This document shows positions 52,171-60,120 of a stretch of DNA of 64,000 nucleotides, piece by piece. The notes beneath the pieces are model-generated. The model ran no database searches. It saw only the letters and a program-made list of their open reading frames with translations, and was not told the origin of the DNA. The translations under genes and the position numbers were made by a program. Every line of letters starts with the position of its first letter. Position 1 is the stretch's first letter. The DNA is from Actinobacteria bacterium OV320 (lineage in GTDB: Bacteria > Actinomycetota > Actinomycetes > Streptomycetales > Streptomycetaceae), in contig LJCX01000030.1 in the NCBI GenBank assembly GCA_001298545.1, positions 310,001-374,000 of the forward strand, written 5' to 3'.

Positions 52171-52597
52171 TTTCCAGGGAAACGGCTTGAAACACACGGG
52201 CACCACGCGGGCAACTCGTTCCCGCAGAGGGGAACTTGCCGACAGCACGGGAGCCGTCCACGGTGCCGCACGGAAACAGGTCGAACCAGGCTTCGCGGGA
52301 AACAGACCGAAACAGACGAGGGCGGGCCCGGCCGGGGTCCTTCTCCCCCGCCCGGCCGCCCTCTCGTCGCGAGGCGAGAAACGAGTTGCCTCCAAAACCC
52401 CACTTCCACGCTGTGGCGTGTGCGCTCGCACGCGCCGGGCCAGTCTCGACCCCCCGTCCGCGGCCCACGGTGCGCACGGAAACGGGTCGAACCAGGCTTC
52501 GGGGAAAACAGACCGAAACAGAGGGGGGCGGGCCGGCGGGTGTCCATTCCCCCCGGCGGGCCCGCCCTGTCGTCGCGAGGCGAGAAACGAGTTGCCT
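52171..52597. repeat. Three direct copies of a hairpin-containing intergenic element
   Basis: Full copies lie at 52260-52392 and 52467-52597, with a shorter one at 52171-52240. Each has a left part with GGGAAACAGACCGAAACAG-type sequence, an internal inverted repeat, and (full copies) a right part CGTCGCGAGGCGAGAAACG. Hairpin arms are 52318-52325 with 52356-52363 and, in the short copy, 52210-52223 with 52230-52240. Arm sequences differ while pairing is kept. The last copy ends at the subtilase stop codon. No protein coding is convincing. Family and function are unknown to me. Confidence 0.8.
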
Positions 52598-54405
52598 CAG
52601 AACGTCAACTGCCAGCTGTTGAGCTTGCCGGTGTCCTGCGCGGCGGTGTCCTGGACCCGCAGCTTCCAGGTGCCGTCGGCGGTTTCAGCGGAAGCGTTCA
52701 CCGAGTAGGTGGTGCTGACGTTGTCGGCGGAGTCCGAGGAACTGGCCGCCTTCAGCCGGTAGGCGGTGCCGTCGGGCGCGAGGAGGTCGATCACCAGGTC
52801 GCCGCGGTAGGTGTGGGTGATGTCGACACCGACCTTGAGGGCGGTCGGGGCATTGCCGGAGCGGCCGCTGACGGCGATCGAGGACTCGATGGCGGAACCG
52901 TTGTCCGGGATCGGGACCGCGGTCGTGTTGGTGAAGGTGGTGCCCCCCGTGGAGCCGCCGGAGCCGCTCACCGCCTGCACCGTCCTGGCCGCGTCCGCCA
53001 GACCCGCGCCGCAGCCGCCGGAACAGGCGCCGGGCAGCGCGCGGGCGTTGTTCTTGATGGCCGTCTCGATCTGCGCCGGGGTCAGCGCGGAGTTCGCCGA
53101 CTTGACCAGCGCGACCAGGCCCGCGATGTGCGGGGTGGCCATGCTGGTGCCCTGGTAGTAGGCGTACGACTCGCTCGACGGCGTCTTGGTCCCGGAGTTC
53201 AGGGTGGACAGGATGCCGTTCGCGGTGCCGGTGCTGGTCTGGCCGCCGGGCGCCGAGATGTCCACGAGGGAGCCGTAGTTGGAGTAGGACGCCTTGGCGC
53301 CGGTGCGGTTGGTCGCCGCGACCGAGATGACGTTGTTGCAGTTGCCCGGCGAGTGGTTCGCGACGTTGTCGCTCTCGTTGCCGGCGGCCACCACGACGGT
53401 CGTGCCCCGGTTCACGGCGGCGGTGATGGCGCTCTGGGTCGCCGAGGTGCAGGCCCCGTCGCCGCCCAGGCTCATGTTGATGACCTTGGCGACGTTGGAG
53501 TTGGCGGGAACACCGGAAACGGTACCGCCGGACGCCCAGGTGATCGCGTCGATGATGTCGGAGTCGTAACCGCCGCACTTGCCGAGCACCCGGACCGGCG
53601 AGATCTTCGCGCCGTACGCGATGCCCGCGACACCCTTGTTGTTGTTCGTGACGGCGGCGATGGTGCCGGCAACGTGGGTGCCGTGCCAGGAGGAGTTGCT
53701 CGCCGGGACGCCGGAGCCGCACTCGTTGGCGGCGTAGTAGTCGCCCGGGTCGGCCGGGTTGCTGTCGCGGCCGTCCCCGTCGACGGAGACCGCGGTGTCG
53801 GCGATGAAGTCGTAGCCGCCGACGATGTTCGCGGCGAGGTCGGTGTGCGCGACGTAACCGGTGTCGATGACGGCGACGGTGACACCGGTACCCGTCGAAG
53901 TGGCCCAGGCGCCCGGCACGTTCATACCGGCGGTGGACTCGAAGAGGTCCCACTGCTTGGTGTACTCGGTGTCGTTCGGGTCGGCCTTCGGCTTGTTCAG
54001 CCGGTCCGGTACGACATAGGCCACCTGCGGGTCCGCCCGGTACTGGGCGACCACGTCGGCGACATCCGCCTTCGTGAGGTCGTCACCCAGGTCGACCAGG
54101 GCGGCGCCGGTGCCGAGACGGCGCTGGAAGTCGACTTCCTCGCCGGTCTTCTCACCCTTGGCGGCGGCGTCGGCCTCGGCGGCCGGGTTCGACCTGGCCT
54201 CGGCGGTACCGGACTTGTAACCGACGATGAGGCGCTCGGCCGGGGTGCCGGGCGCGGCCTCGGTCTGGGCGGCGGGGACGGCGGAACCCTGGGAAACGGT
54301 TTCCTGGGCGGCGACGGCCGACGCCGTCGATGCGGCGGTGAGCAGGGCCGCGGAGGTAGCGGCGACGGATATCAGCTTCCGTCTCAGGGCGGGTGAGGTG
54401 CGCAA
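52597..54405 (-). CDS. Secreted subtilisin-family serine protease with P-domain
   Basis: A 602-residue secreted protease. In order: signal peptide to about residue 33, I9-type propeptide (PAERLIVGYKSG to YVVPDRL), and S8 catalytic domain with VAVIDTGYVAHTDL (Asp), NSSWHGTHVAGTIAA (His) and YYQGTSMATPHIAG (Ser). A short linker (VSGSGGSTGGTTF) leads to a C-terminal proprotein-convertase P-domain (HTYRGDLVIDLLAPDGTAY, ending GKLNSWQLTF). It would act on extracellular proteins and could be a target of the SSI inhibitor. A TTG at 54405 is chosen as start with AAAGG upstream; there is no ATG or GTG nearby in frame. Confidence 0.92.
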   Translation of the reverse strand: MRTSPALRRKLISVAATSAALLTAASTASAVAAQETVSQGSAVPAAQTEAAPGTPAERLIVGYKSGTAEARSNPAAEADAAAKGEKTGEEVDFQRRLGTGAALVDLGDDLTKADVADVVAQYRADPQVAYVVPDRLNKPKADPNDTEYTKQWDLFESTAGMNVPGAWATSTGTGVTVAVIDTGYVAHTDLAANIVGGYDFIADTAVSVDGDGRDSNPADPGDYYAANECGSGVPASNSSWHGTHVAGTIAAVTNNNKGVAGIAYGAKISPVRVLGKCGGYDSDIIDAITWASGGTVSGVPANSNVAKVINMSLGGDGACTSATQSAITAAVNRGTTVVVAAGNESDNVANHSPGNCNNVISVAATNRTGAKASYSNYGSLVDISAPGGQTSTGTANGILSTLNSGTKTPSSESYAYYQGTSMATPHIAGLVALVKSANSALTPAQIETAIKNNARALPGACSGGCGAGLADAARTVQAVSGSGGSTGGTTFTNTTAVPIPDNGSAIESSIAVSGRSGNAPTALKVGVDITHTYRGDLVIDLLAPDGTAYRLKAASSSDSADNVSTTYSVNASAETADGTWKLRVQDTAAQDTGKLNSWQLTF

Positions 54406-54770
54406 GGGCGTGCCTTTCGTAACCGACTCCGGGCAGGGCGGAGCGGCGGTCGATTCGCTTCGGCGGGGAAGCGGCGGGGGGTGCATCGAAGAGCAGCGCG
54501 AAAGGCCGGCCAGGCGCGGGAACCGACCCGTCGGGGTTACCTGTGGGTCGGCTGTGCAGGAACGATAGGCAAAGGATCAGTCATCCGGATACAGGGGAAA
54601 CCCTCGATCCGGCCAAAAAACCACCCTCGTCGAGCCAGATCGGCCAACGAACGCCCGATTTGATCGTGTCCGTACGGCGTGACAGCCACCGGACGACGCA
54701 CTGAACGCGCCGGACCGGATTCCCGTACTGACAGCAGACCGTTCCCGCGCCGGCCGAGGAGACGTCCCCG
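54406..54770. promoter_or_regulatory. Divergent region between the subtilase and LPMO genes
   Basis: A 365-base gap with AT-richer central sequence (GCCAAAAAACCACCC near 54612). No exact promoter elements are assigned. No protein gene is visible. Confidence 0.4.
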
Positions 54771-55706
54771 ATGCCCCGCACGACCGCACACCGCACCGCA
54801 GCCCTGGCGACCGCCGCCGTGAGCCCCCTCCTGCTGGGCCTGTGGGCCGCCGGACCGGCCCAGGCCCACGGCGCCCCCACGAATCCGGTCAGCCGGGTGT
54901 TCGCCTGCTCCCCCGAAGGCGGGGCCGACGCGAGGAGCGCGGCCTGCCGGGCGGCCGTCGACGCAGGCGGCACCTCTTTCGCCGCGTGGGACAACCTGCG
55001 GGTGGCGAACGTGAACGGCCGTGACCGGCAGACCATTCCCGACGGGCAGTTGTGCAGCGGCGGCCTGTCCGCGTACCGGGGACTCGACCTCGCCCGCGCC
55101 GACTGGCCGTCGACCCGGCTCGCCCCGGGCGGGACGCTGCGCATGACGTACGCCTCGACGATCGCGCACACCGGCACGTTCAAGCTGTATCTGACGAAGC
55201 CGGGGTACGACCCCTCGAAGCCGCTCACCTGGTCCGACCTGCCGACGAGGCCCTTCGCCGAGGTCAAGGACCCGGCGCTGACGGACGGCGCCTACCACCT
55301 CACCGCGAAGTTGCCCGCCGACCGGACGGGTCGTCAGATGCTCTACACGATCTGGCAGAACAGCAGCACGCCGGACACCTACTACTCGTGCTCCGACGTG
55401 GTGTTCCCGGAAGCGGTTTCACAAAGCAAGCCGGAGAGCAGCCCGACGACGAAGGCGCCGGCTTCGGCCACGCCCTCGGCGTCCGCGAGCACGGCGCCGA
55501 GCTCACCGTCCGCCGCTCCGTCGGTGGCGACCGCGACCGGCGCCGCACCCGCCCAGGCCACCGCGGCCGACCCCGAGAGCACCCCGGTGGCGTCCACGAC
55601 CGGGACCGGCTCCGGGCCGTCCGCACCCATGCTGGCGGGCGGCGCCGCGGCGGTGTTGGTGCTCACCGGCGGCGCCGCCCTCGTCGTGCGTCTGCGTCGA
55701 CGCTGA
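54771..55706 (+). CDS. Membrane-anchored AA10 lytic polysaccharide monooxygenase
   Basis: A 311-residue exported protein. The signal peptide ends AQA-H, so His33 becomes the N-terminal residue of the copper histidine brace. The second brace His is in YASTIAHTGTFKLYLTK. The AA10 core ends with YTIWQNSSTPDTYYSCSDVV. A Ser/Thr/Pro/Ala-rich linker of about 75 residues and a C-terminal membrane helix with an RLRRR tail replace the usual carbohydrate-binding module. The enzyme is therefore probably tethered to the cell envelope, where it may act on the cell's own wall-associated glycans or on chitin/cellulose near the surface. Confidence 0.92.
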   Translation: MPRTTAHRTAALATAAVSPLLLGLWAAGPAQAHGAPTNPVSRVFACSPEGGADARSAACRAAVDAGGTSFAAWDNLRVANVNGRDRQTIPDGQLCSGGLSAYRGLDLARADWPSTRLAPGGTLRMTYASTIAHTGTFKLYLTKPGYDPSKPLTWSDLPTRPFAEVKDPALTDGAYHLTAKLPADRTGRQMLYTIWQNSSTPDTYYSCSDVVFPEAVSQSKPESSPTTKAPASATPSASASTAPSSPSAAPSVATATGAAPAQATAADPESTPVASTTGTGSGPSAPMLAGGAAAVLVLTGGAALVVRLRRR

Positions 55707-55782
55707 ACCCCGTTCGCACGGAGCCCGGTTGTGCGTCGGCCGATCAGTCGCGCGGACGGTGTTCCGTGGTGGGTGACGCTGT

Positions 55783-56421
55783 TCAGTTGACGGTGACGGC
55801 CGCGCCCGCGTCGGTCACCGGGGCGTACTTGGCGGTGAAGTAGCCGTTGGCGAAGCAGAGCGACGAGCCGGACGACTTGGTGAACTGCTGGCTGGTGAAG
55901 GTGATGCTGTTGTCGGCGTTGCTCGCCGCGCCGGTCAGGCTGGGCGCCTGGTAGACGCAGTTGATGCTGCCCAGCAGGGTGCGCAGCACGACCGTGGTCT
56001 GGATCGTGGAGCCGCTCGGCGGGGTCACGGTGACGGTGCCGCTGGAGGAGACGCTCGTGGTGTAGGACAGGTTGTTGACCGTGATGCTGGTGACACCGAG
56101 CACGCCGACGACGTTCGCGGTGCAGTTGCCGAAGGTGTGCGCGGTGAGCGACTCGGTGGCGGTGCCGGGCGCGGTGGGGTTGTCGGTGACGGTGGCGCTG
56201 AATCCGGACGCGGCACAGGAGACGCCGCTGGTGCCGGTCGCGCTGGAGTACAGCGTGGCGGTCGTGCCGCTGGCGAGCGAGGCGTTGAGGACGTCACCGA
56301 CGGCGACGTCGCCGTTGGCGGTGGTCAGCACCGCGCCGGCCGCGGAGGCCGGGGTGACGGCGGTGAGCGAGAGGGCGGCGACAGTACCTGCGAGGGCGAG
56401 GAGGGAGCGGGAGCGCAGCAT
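55783..56421 (-). CDS. Secreted protein of unknown function
   Basis: A 212-residue secreted protein with a clear signal peptide (RSLLALAGTVAALSLTAVTP, cleaved near residue 27). The mature part is Ser/Thr/Val/Gly-rich with alternating short strands, and four cysteines (SCAASG, GNCTAN, NCVYQA, LCFANG) that could form two disulfides. It suggests a beta-rich exported protein. I recognise it as a recurrent Streptomyces secreted family, but have no function for it. AAAGAGG lies seven bases before the ATG. Confidence 0.82.
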   Translation of the reverse strand: MLRSRSLLALAGTVAALSLTAVTPASAAGAVLTTANGDVAVGDVLNASLASGTTATLYSSATGTSGVSCAASGFSATVTDNPTAPGTATESLTAHTFGNCTANVVGVLGVTSITVNNLSYTTSVSSSGTVTVTPPSGSTIQTTVVLRTLLGSINCVYQAPSLTGAASNADNSITFTSQQFTKSSGSSLCFANGYFTAKYAPVTDAGAAVTVN

Positions 56422-57099
56422 GCGGGTGCCTCTTTCTCAAGTGGGGCTTCATTGGGGGGAATCGGCTGGTGGGGGGTGAACCGGCGCGTCGCTGGTCGCG
56501 ACAGAGGGGGGACGCCGATCGGCGCCGCCGCCGGCCCGTGACGCCTTCTCCGTACGTGACGGACCGGCAACGGCGGCCGGCCGGTGACCGGTCGAAGGCA
56601 CTGGCGAGTGACTCCGGCCGGGCCGGGCGGGGAGGGGCGACCGGTCGCGGCGCGCGGGGGGAAGCGGCCGTACCGGTGCCGTGAAGGGATCGAGCTCGGG
56701 ACCGAGTGGCCCGTACTGGCTGAAAGCGTCCGGGAGCGCGGCGGTGTCGCCGCGCTGCGGATCCGGCGCCACGGATCCCGGCTGAGCCAGGGAGAGTTGT
56801 AGACCTGATGGTCAGTCAACGTCAAGGCTCTGAAACAAAGTTGATGGTCCGACAGATATATGCGGAAGACCCTCGCGGCGTGCGGTCCGCAGGCGGCACA
56901 TAATGAACACTCTTTTTCCACATCTCCCTTGACCGGCCGGTGTAACCATCGGTAACTTCCTCGTCGGCTACTGCTGCGTAACCAGAAAGCCCTTGCGGTT
57001 TCCGGGAGTCGCGAGGGGGCGTGCGCGGCAGCCGCTGTCCGCGCCAGGACAACGTGCCACTGAAGCCCAACCCGCATGACCAAGTGCATGGGAGCAGAC
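56422..57099. other. Long intergenic region upstream of the DUF6230 gene
   Basis: No gene is supported in these 678 bases. The part from 56800 to 57000 is markedly AT-richer, with TGATGGTCAG and TGATGGTCCG as near-direct repeats. A promoter, TTGACC (56929-56934), 18-base spacer and TAACTT (56953-56958), is plausible for the downstream gene. GTAAC occurs three times between 56942 and 56980, possibly a regulator site. Confidence 0.5.
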
Positions 57100-57765
57100 A
57101 TGGCCTCGTCCCCGGACGTCAATTCGTCCGCCGACCACACCCCCGAGAACCCCGAAAGCGGTTCCGCAGCGAGACGCGGCCGGGTCCGGCTGCGCCGGGC
57201 CGCCGTCATGGCGGTGCCCGCCACCTTCATCGCCGCGGGGCTCGCGGTCCTCACCGCGCAGGGCGCCCTGGGTGTCCAGTTCGCGATCTCCGGGATGCCC
57301 TTCGTCGTCACGGCCGACCGGCTCGACGGTGAGGGCTTCGCCCAGTTCGGCGGCCTGGACAACATGATCGAGAACAGCCCCAACCAGGGCGACACCGGCG
57401 GCCAGGTCCTGGTCGTCACCTCGGTCGTGAAGAACGGCAAGATCACCAACATGTGCCAGAGCGTCGACCTCGGCGGCATCCAGCTCATCCTCAGGGCCGG
57501 CGGCGGCTCCACCCCGGTGAGCGTGAAGAACCTGGCCATCGACTCCGACGAGATCTCGGGCGACGCCGAGTTCAACAACATCGAGATCGGCCGCGACTCC
57601 AGCACCTTCGACAAGGTCCCGATCCAGGGTCCCGCGGGCGTCTACGGCCAGCAGGCCGACACGGTCGTCATCAAGAACCTGTATCAGCACAACTACGCGG
57701 CCACCGCGGCCGTCTTCAAGCTTCCCGGCCTGAAGATGAGCTTCTCGAGCGAGGGCTGCAAGTAA
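57100..57765 (+). CDS. DUF6230 family exported protein
   Basis: A 221-residue protein. A long polar N-terminus (about 30 residues) and a basic stretch (RRGRVRLRRAAVMAV) precede one hydrophobic segment, then a beta-rich extracytoplasmic domain with FAQFGGLDNMIENSPNQGD and, near the end, AAVFKLPGLKMSFSSEGC. The family is labelled DUF6230 (sometimes cholesterol esterase) in annotations I recall; no esterase active site is visible. ATG at 57100 has GGGAG five bases upstream; two earlier in-frame ATGs at 57076 and 57088 are less well placed. It overlaps the next gene by one base. Confidence 0.88.
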   Translation: MASSPDVNSSADHTPENPESGSAARRGRVRLRRAAVMAVPATFIAAGLAVLTAQGALGVQFAISGMPFVVTADRLDGEGFAQFGGLDNMIENSPNQGDTGGQVLVVTSVVKNGKITNMCQSVDLGGIQLILRAGGGSTPVSVKNLAIDSDEISGDAEFNNIEIGRDSSTFDKVPIQGPAGVYGQQADTVVIKNLYQHNYAATAAVFKLPGLKMSFSSEGCK

Positions 57766-58226
57766 TGACCTTCACCCAGTGGCGGGACCGCTTCCGGGAG
57801 TGGAGAGGCCACCGGCCCTTCGCGGGCGGCGTGCTGCTCGTCCTGGGCGGCGCCGAGATACTCGTGACCATGAAGGCGCCGCTCCCGGTGATCCTTCATG
57901 TGGGTATGCAGGGCCTGGCGGGTTACCTCCTGCCCACCCTGATGGTGGTCTGCGGTCTGCTGATCCTCTTCAACCCGACCCAGCGGCTGTTCTACTCGAT
58001 CATCGCCATCCTGCTCTCCCTGGGCACCTGGCTCACCTCCAACATCGGCGGCTTCGTCATCGGCCTCCTGATGGGCGCCGTGGGCAGCAGCCTGTCCTTC
58101 GGCTGGCTGCCCGACCAGGAACCGCGCCAGAGCCGTCGGCAGCGGCGCAAGGAGACGCGGACGGAACGGACGGCCGAGTCGGTCCGGCAGGACGGCCCGC
58201 TGCCCGGAGCGGGGAAGCCCGCCTGA
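57765..58226 (+). CDS. DUF6114 family membrane protein
   Basis: A 153-residue integral membrane protein with four hydrophobic segments (from FAGGVLLVLGGAEILVT to GGFVIGLLMGAVGSSLSF) and a charged, arginine-rich cytoplasmic tail. It always follows DUF6230 in the Streptomyces loci I can recall, and here overlaps it through TAATG. The two therefore probably form one envelope complex of unknown function. A strong terminator follows. Confidence 0.9.
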   Translation: MTFTQWRDRFREWRGHRPFAGGVLLVLGGAEILVTMKAPLPVILHVGMQGLAGYLLPTLMVVCGLLILFNPTQRLFYSIIAILLSLGTWLTSNIGGFVIGLLMGAVGSSLSFGWLPDQEPRQSRRQRRKETRTERTAESVRQDGPLPGAGKPA

Positions 58227-58283
58227 CCCGCGGACCTTCGCGCACCTGACGCGCGGACGCGACTCACGGCCGTACGTCACTTC

Positions 58284-58337
58284 ACCGGCGGGGCCGGGAC
58301 GCCCGGCGCACAGCGGGCCGCGCCCGGCCCCGCCGGT
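58284..58337 (+). terminator. Terminator after the DUF6230/DUF6114 pair
   Basis: ACCGGCGGGGCCGGG (58284-58298) and CCCGGCCCCGCCGGT (58323-58337) are perfectly complementary 15-bp arms with a 24-base loop, 57 bases after the stop. Confidence 0.8.
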
Positions 58338-58504
58338 TTCGTCAGGCGTGCCGTCGAGGAAGGCCCTGCCGGGGCGGTCGCCGTCTGCGCCGGGTTCGCC
58401 GGCGCGTTCGCCGTACCGTTCGCGACGGCGGCCCCCGCGGCGTTCGCGACGGCGGCCCCGTGCCGCGCTCCGGCCGCCCCGCCCCGCCTCGTCCTTCGTC
58501 GCCT

Positions 58505-58774
58505 TGGCCGCCCCCGGGCAGCTACCTGGCGATGTCCATCGGCACCGCGGACTTCGCGCCCGAGGAGGTCGGCCGCGTCGCCCGCGCGTACGCGGCCCGC
58601 GGTATGCCGATGCGGCTGCGACCCCGGGCGGAGGCGGCGGAGTCCTTCACCGGCCTCGACCTGGTCGACCCGGGGTTCGTCCAGGTCCACCACTGGCGTC
58701 CCGACGGCACCGGCGCCGAGGTCGTCCGCGACGCGGACATCGCGATGTACGGGGCGGCGGCCCGCAAGTCCTGA
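58505..58774 (+). pseudogene. C-terminal remnant of a SAM-dependent methyltransferase (DUF574 type)
   Basis: The frame encodes PPGSYLAMSIGTADFAPEEV and then SFTGLDLVDPGFVQVHHWRP, which match the C-terminal part of the actinobacterial S-adenosyl methyltransferase family PF04672 (SYL..SH.TAD, F.GL.LV.PG.V....WRP). The cofactor-binding N-terminal two thirds are absent; upstream DNA is low-complexity. It is a truncated gene lying just after the terminator. Confidence 0.7.
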
Positions 58775-58787
58775 ACTACTCACGCTG

Positions 58788-58804
58788 ATTGACGATCAGT
58801 CAAT
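58788..58804. promoter_or_regulatory. Palindrome ahead of the binding-protein/conservon unit
   Basis: ATTGAC-GATCA-GTCAAT is a perfect 6-bp inverted repeat with five-base centre, 13 bases after the methyltransferase remnant and about 215 bases before the next start. GGATAT lies 17 bases downstream of its TTGACG, so the palindrome may overlap the -35 of a promoter. Confidence 0.5.
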
Positions 58805-59019
58805 TCATCTGCGGATATGCTCCCTTCGGTCCCCGCCGCACCGTCCCGGATCACAATGCGGCAGCAGCGCCTCACCCCATGTGGTTGCTCACTTGACTGC
58901 CAGCGGTCACACACGGTTGGCTCCGAGCCAACGAATGCCTCTCGCCGGTGCACACCCCTCGCTCCGGCGGCGCTCGCCCCGTCCTCCCTGCTCTGCCGCA
59001 CAGCGAGGTGCAGCCCCCC

Positions 59020-60036
59020 ATGAACACTCCCCTCCCCGCTCCCTCCGCTCCCGTTCCCCTCGGATCCGTACGCCTCACCGCCCTGGCCGCGGCCTGCTGC
59101 CTCCTCCTGCTGACCGGCTGCTCCGGCACCACCTCGTCAGGTTCGGACATGGACGCGGCAGGCGGCTCGGCCGACCGCATCAAGATCACCCTGGTCACTC
59201 ACGGCGCCGAGGGCGACGACTTCTGGGAGCTGGTACGCAAGGGCGCCGAAGCCGCGGCTGCCAAGGACGGCGTCGACCTGACCTACGCCAGCGATCCCGA
59301 CGCCGCCGGACAGGCCGAGCTGGTGCGGGACGCGATCAGCGACCGGGTCGACGGCATCGCGGTGACCCTCGCCAAACCGCAGGCCATGAAGAGTCCGGTG
59401 GCCCGGGCCAAGGCGGCCGGCATACCCGTGGTCGGACTCAACTCGGGGATCGACGCCTGGCGTTCGGCGGGACTCCTGGAGTACTTCGGCCAGGACGAGA
59501 GCGTCGCGGGCCGCGCCGTCGGCGACAAACTCGACGGCCTCGGCGCCAAGCATGCCCTGTGCGTGATCCACGAACGGGGCAACATCGCCCTGGAGGCGCG
59601 CTGCGCGGGCGTGAAGAAGACGTTCACCGGCGAGACCGAGATGCTCTACGTCGACGGAACGGACATGGACGCCATGACCGCCGCCGTGGCGGCACGATTG
59701 CGGCAGGAACCCGACATCGACGAAGTCATCGCCAACGGGGCGCAGTTCGCCCTTGCGGCGGTGCGGGCGACCGGGAAGGCCGGCAGCAAGGCAAAGGTCG
59801 CCACCTTCGACCTCAACAAGGACCTCGTCACGGCCGTCCGCGACGGCAGCGTTCAGTTCGCGGTGGATCAACAGCCCTATCTTCAGGGCTACTTGGCTGT
59901 CGACGGGCTCTGGCTCTACAAGACCAACGGCAACCTCAGCGGCGGCGGTGTGTCGCCCGTACTGACAGGCCCGGCCTTCGTCACGAAGACCAACGTCGCC
60001 GAGGTCGCCCGCTTCGCCGCCGCCGGCACCCGCTGA
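59020..60036 (+). CDS. Periplasmic-binding-protein-type lipoprotein, sugar-binding-like (PBP1 fold)
   Basis: A 338-residue lipoprotein: hydrophobic signal CCLLLLTGC with the lipobox Cys near residue 30, then a type 1 periplasmic-binding fold (Peripla_BP_4-like). Visible landmarks are GAEGDDFWELVRKGAEAAAA, DAISDRVDGIAVTLAKPQAM and VVGLNSGIDAWRS. No permease or ATPase gene is nearby; a conservon follows 84 bases downstream in the same direction. It is therefore more likely a ligand sensor that works with the CvnA-type receptor than a transporter component, but that is inference. ATG at 59020 has GAGGTG ten bases upstream. Confidence 0.88.
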   Translation: MNTPLPAPSAPVPLGSVRLTALAAACCLLLLTGCSGTTSSGSDMDAAGGSADRIKITLVTHGAEGDDFWELVRKGAEAAAAKDGVDLTYASDPDAAGQAELVRDAISDRVDGIAVTLAKPQAMKSPVARAKAAGIPVVGLNSGIDAWRSAGLLEYFGQDESVAGRAVGDKLDGLGAKHALCVIHERGNIALEARCAGVKKTFTGETEMLYVDGTDMDAMTAAVAARLRQEPDIDEVIANGAQFALAAVRATGKAGSKAKVATFDLNKDLVTAVRDGSVQFAVDQQPYLQGYLAVDGLWLYKTNGNLSGGGVSPVLTGPAFVTKTNVAEVARFAAAGTR

Positions 60037-60120
60037 CCGGACCGTTCCCGCTTCTCCCCGCTCCCCCCGCTTCTCTTCCCTCTCCCTCCCCCCTCCCCCG
60101 CTGATCGCTCTAGGACGACT

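Noticed and set aside
51811..52431. Upstream extension of the cprB frame by about 207 codons
   Set aside because: The region is the repeat array, encodes no known fold, and CprB family proteins start at MARQLRAEQTR.
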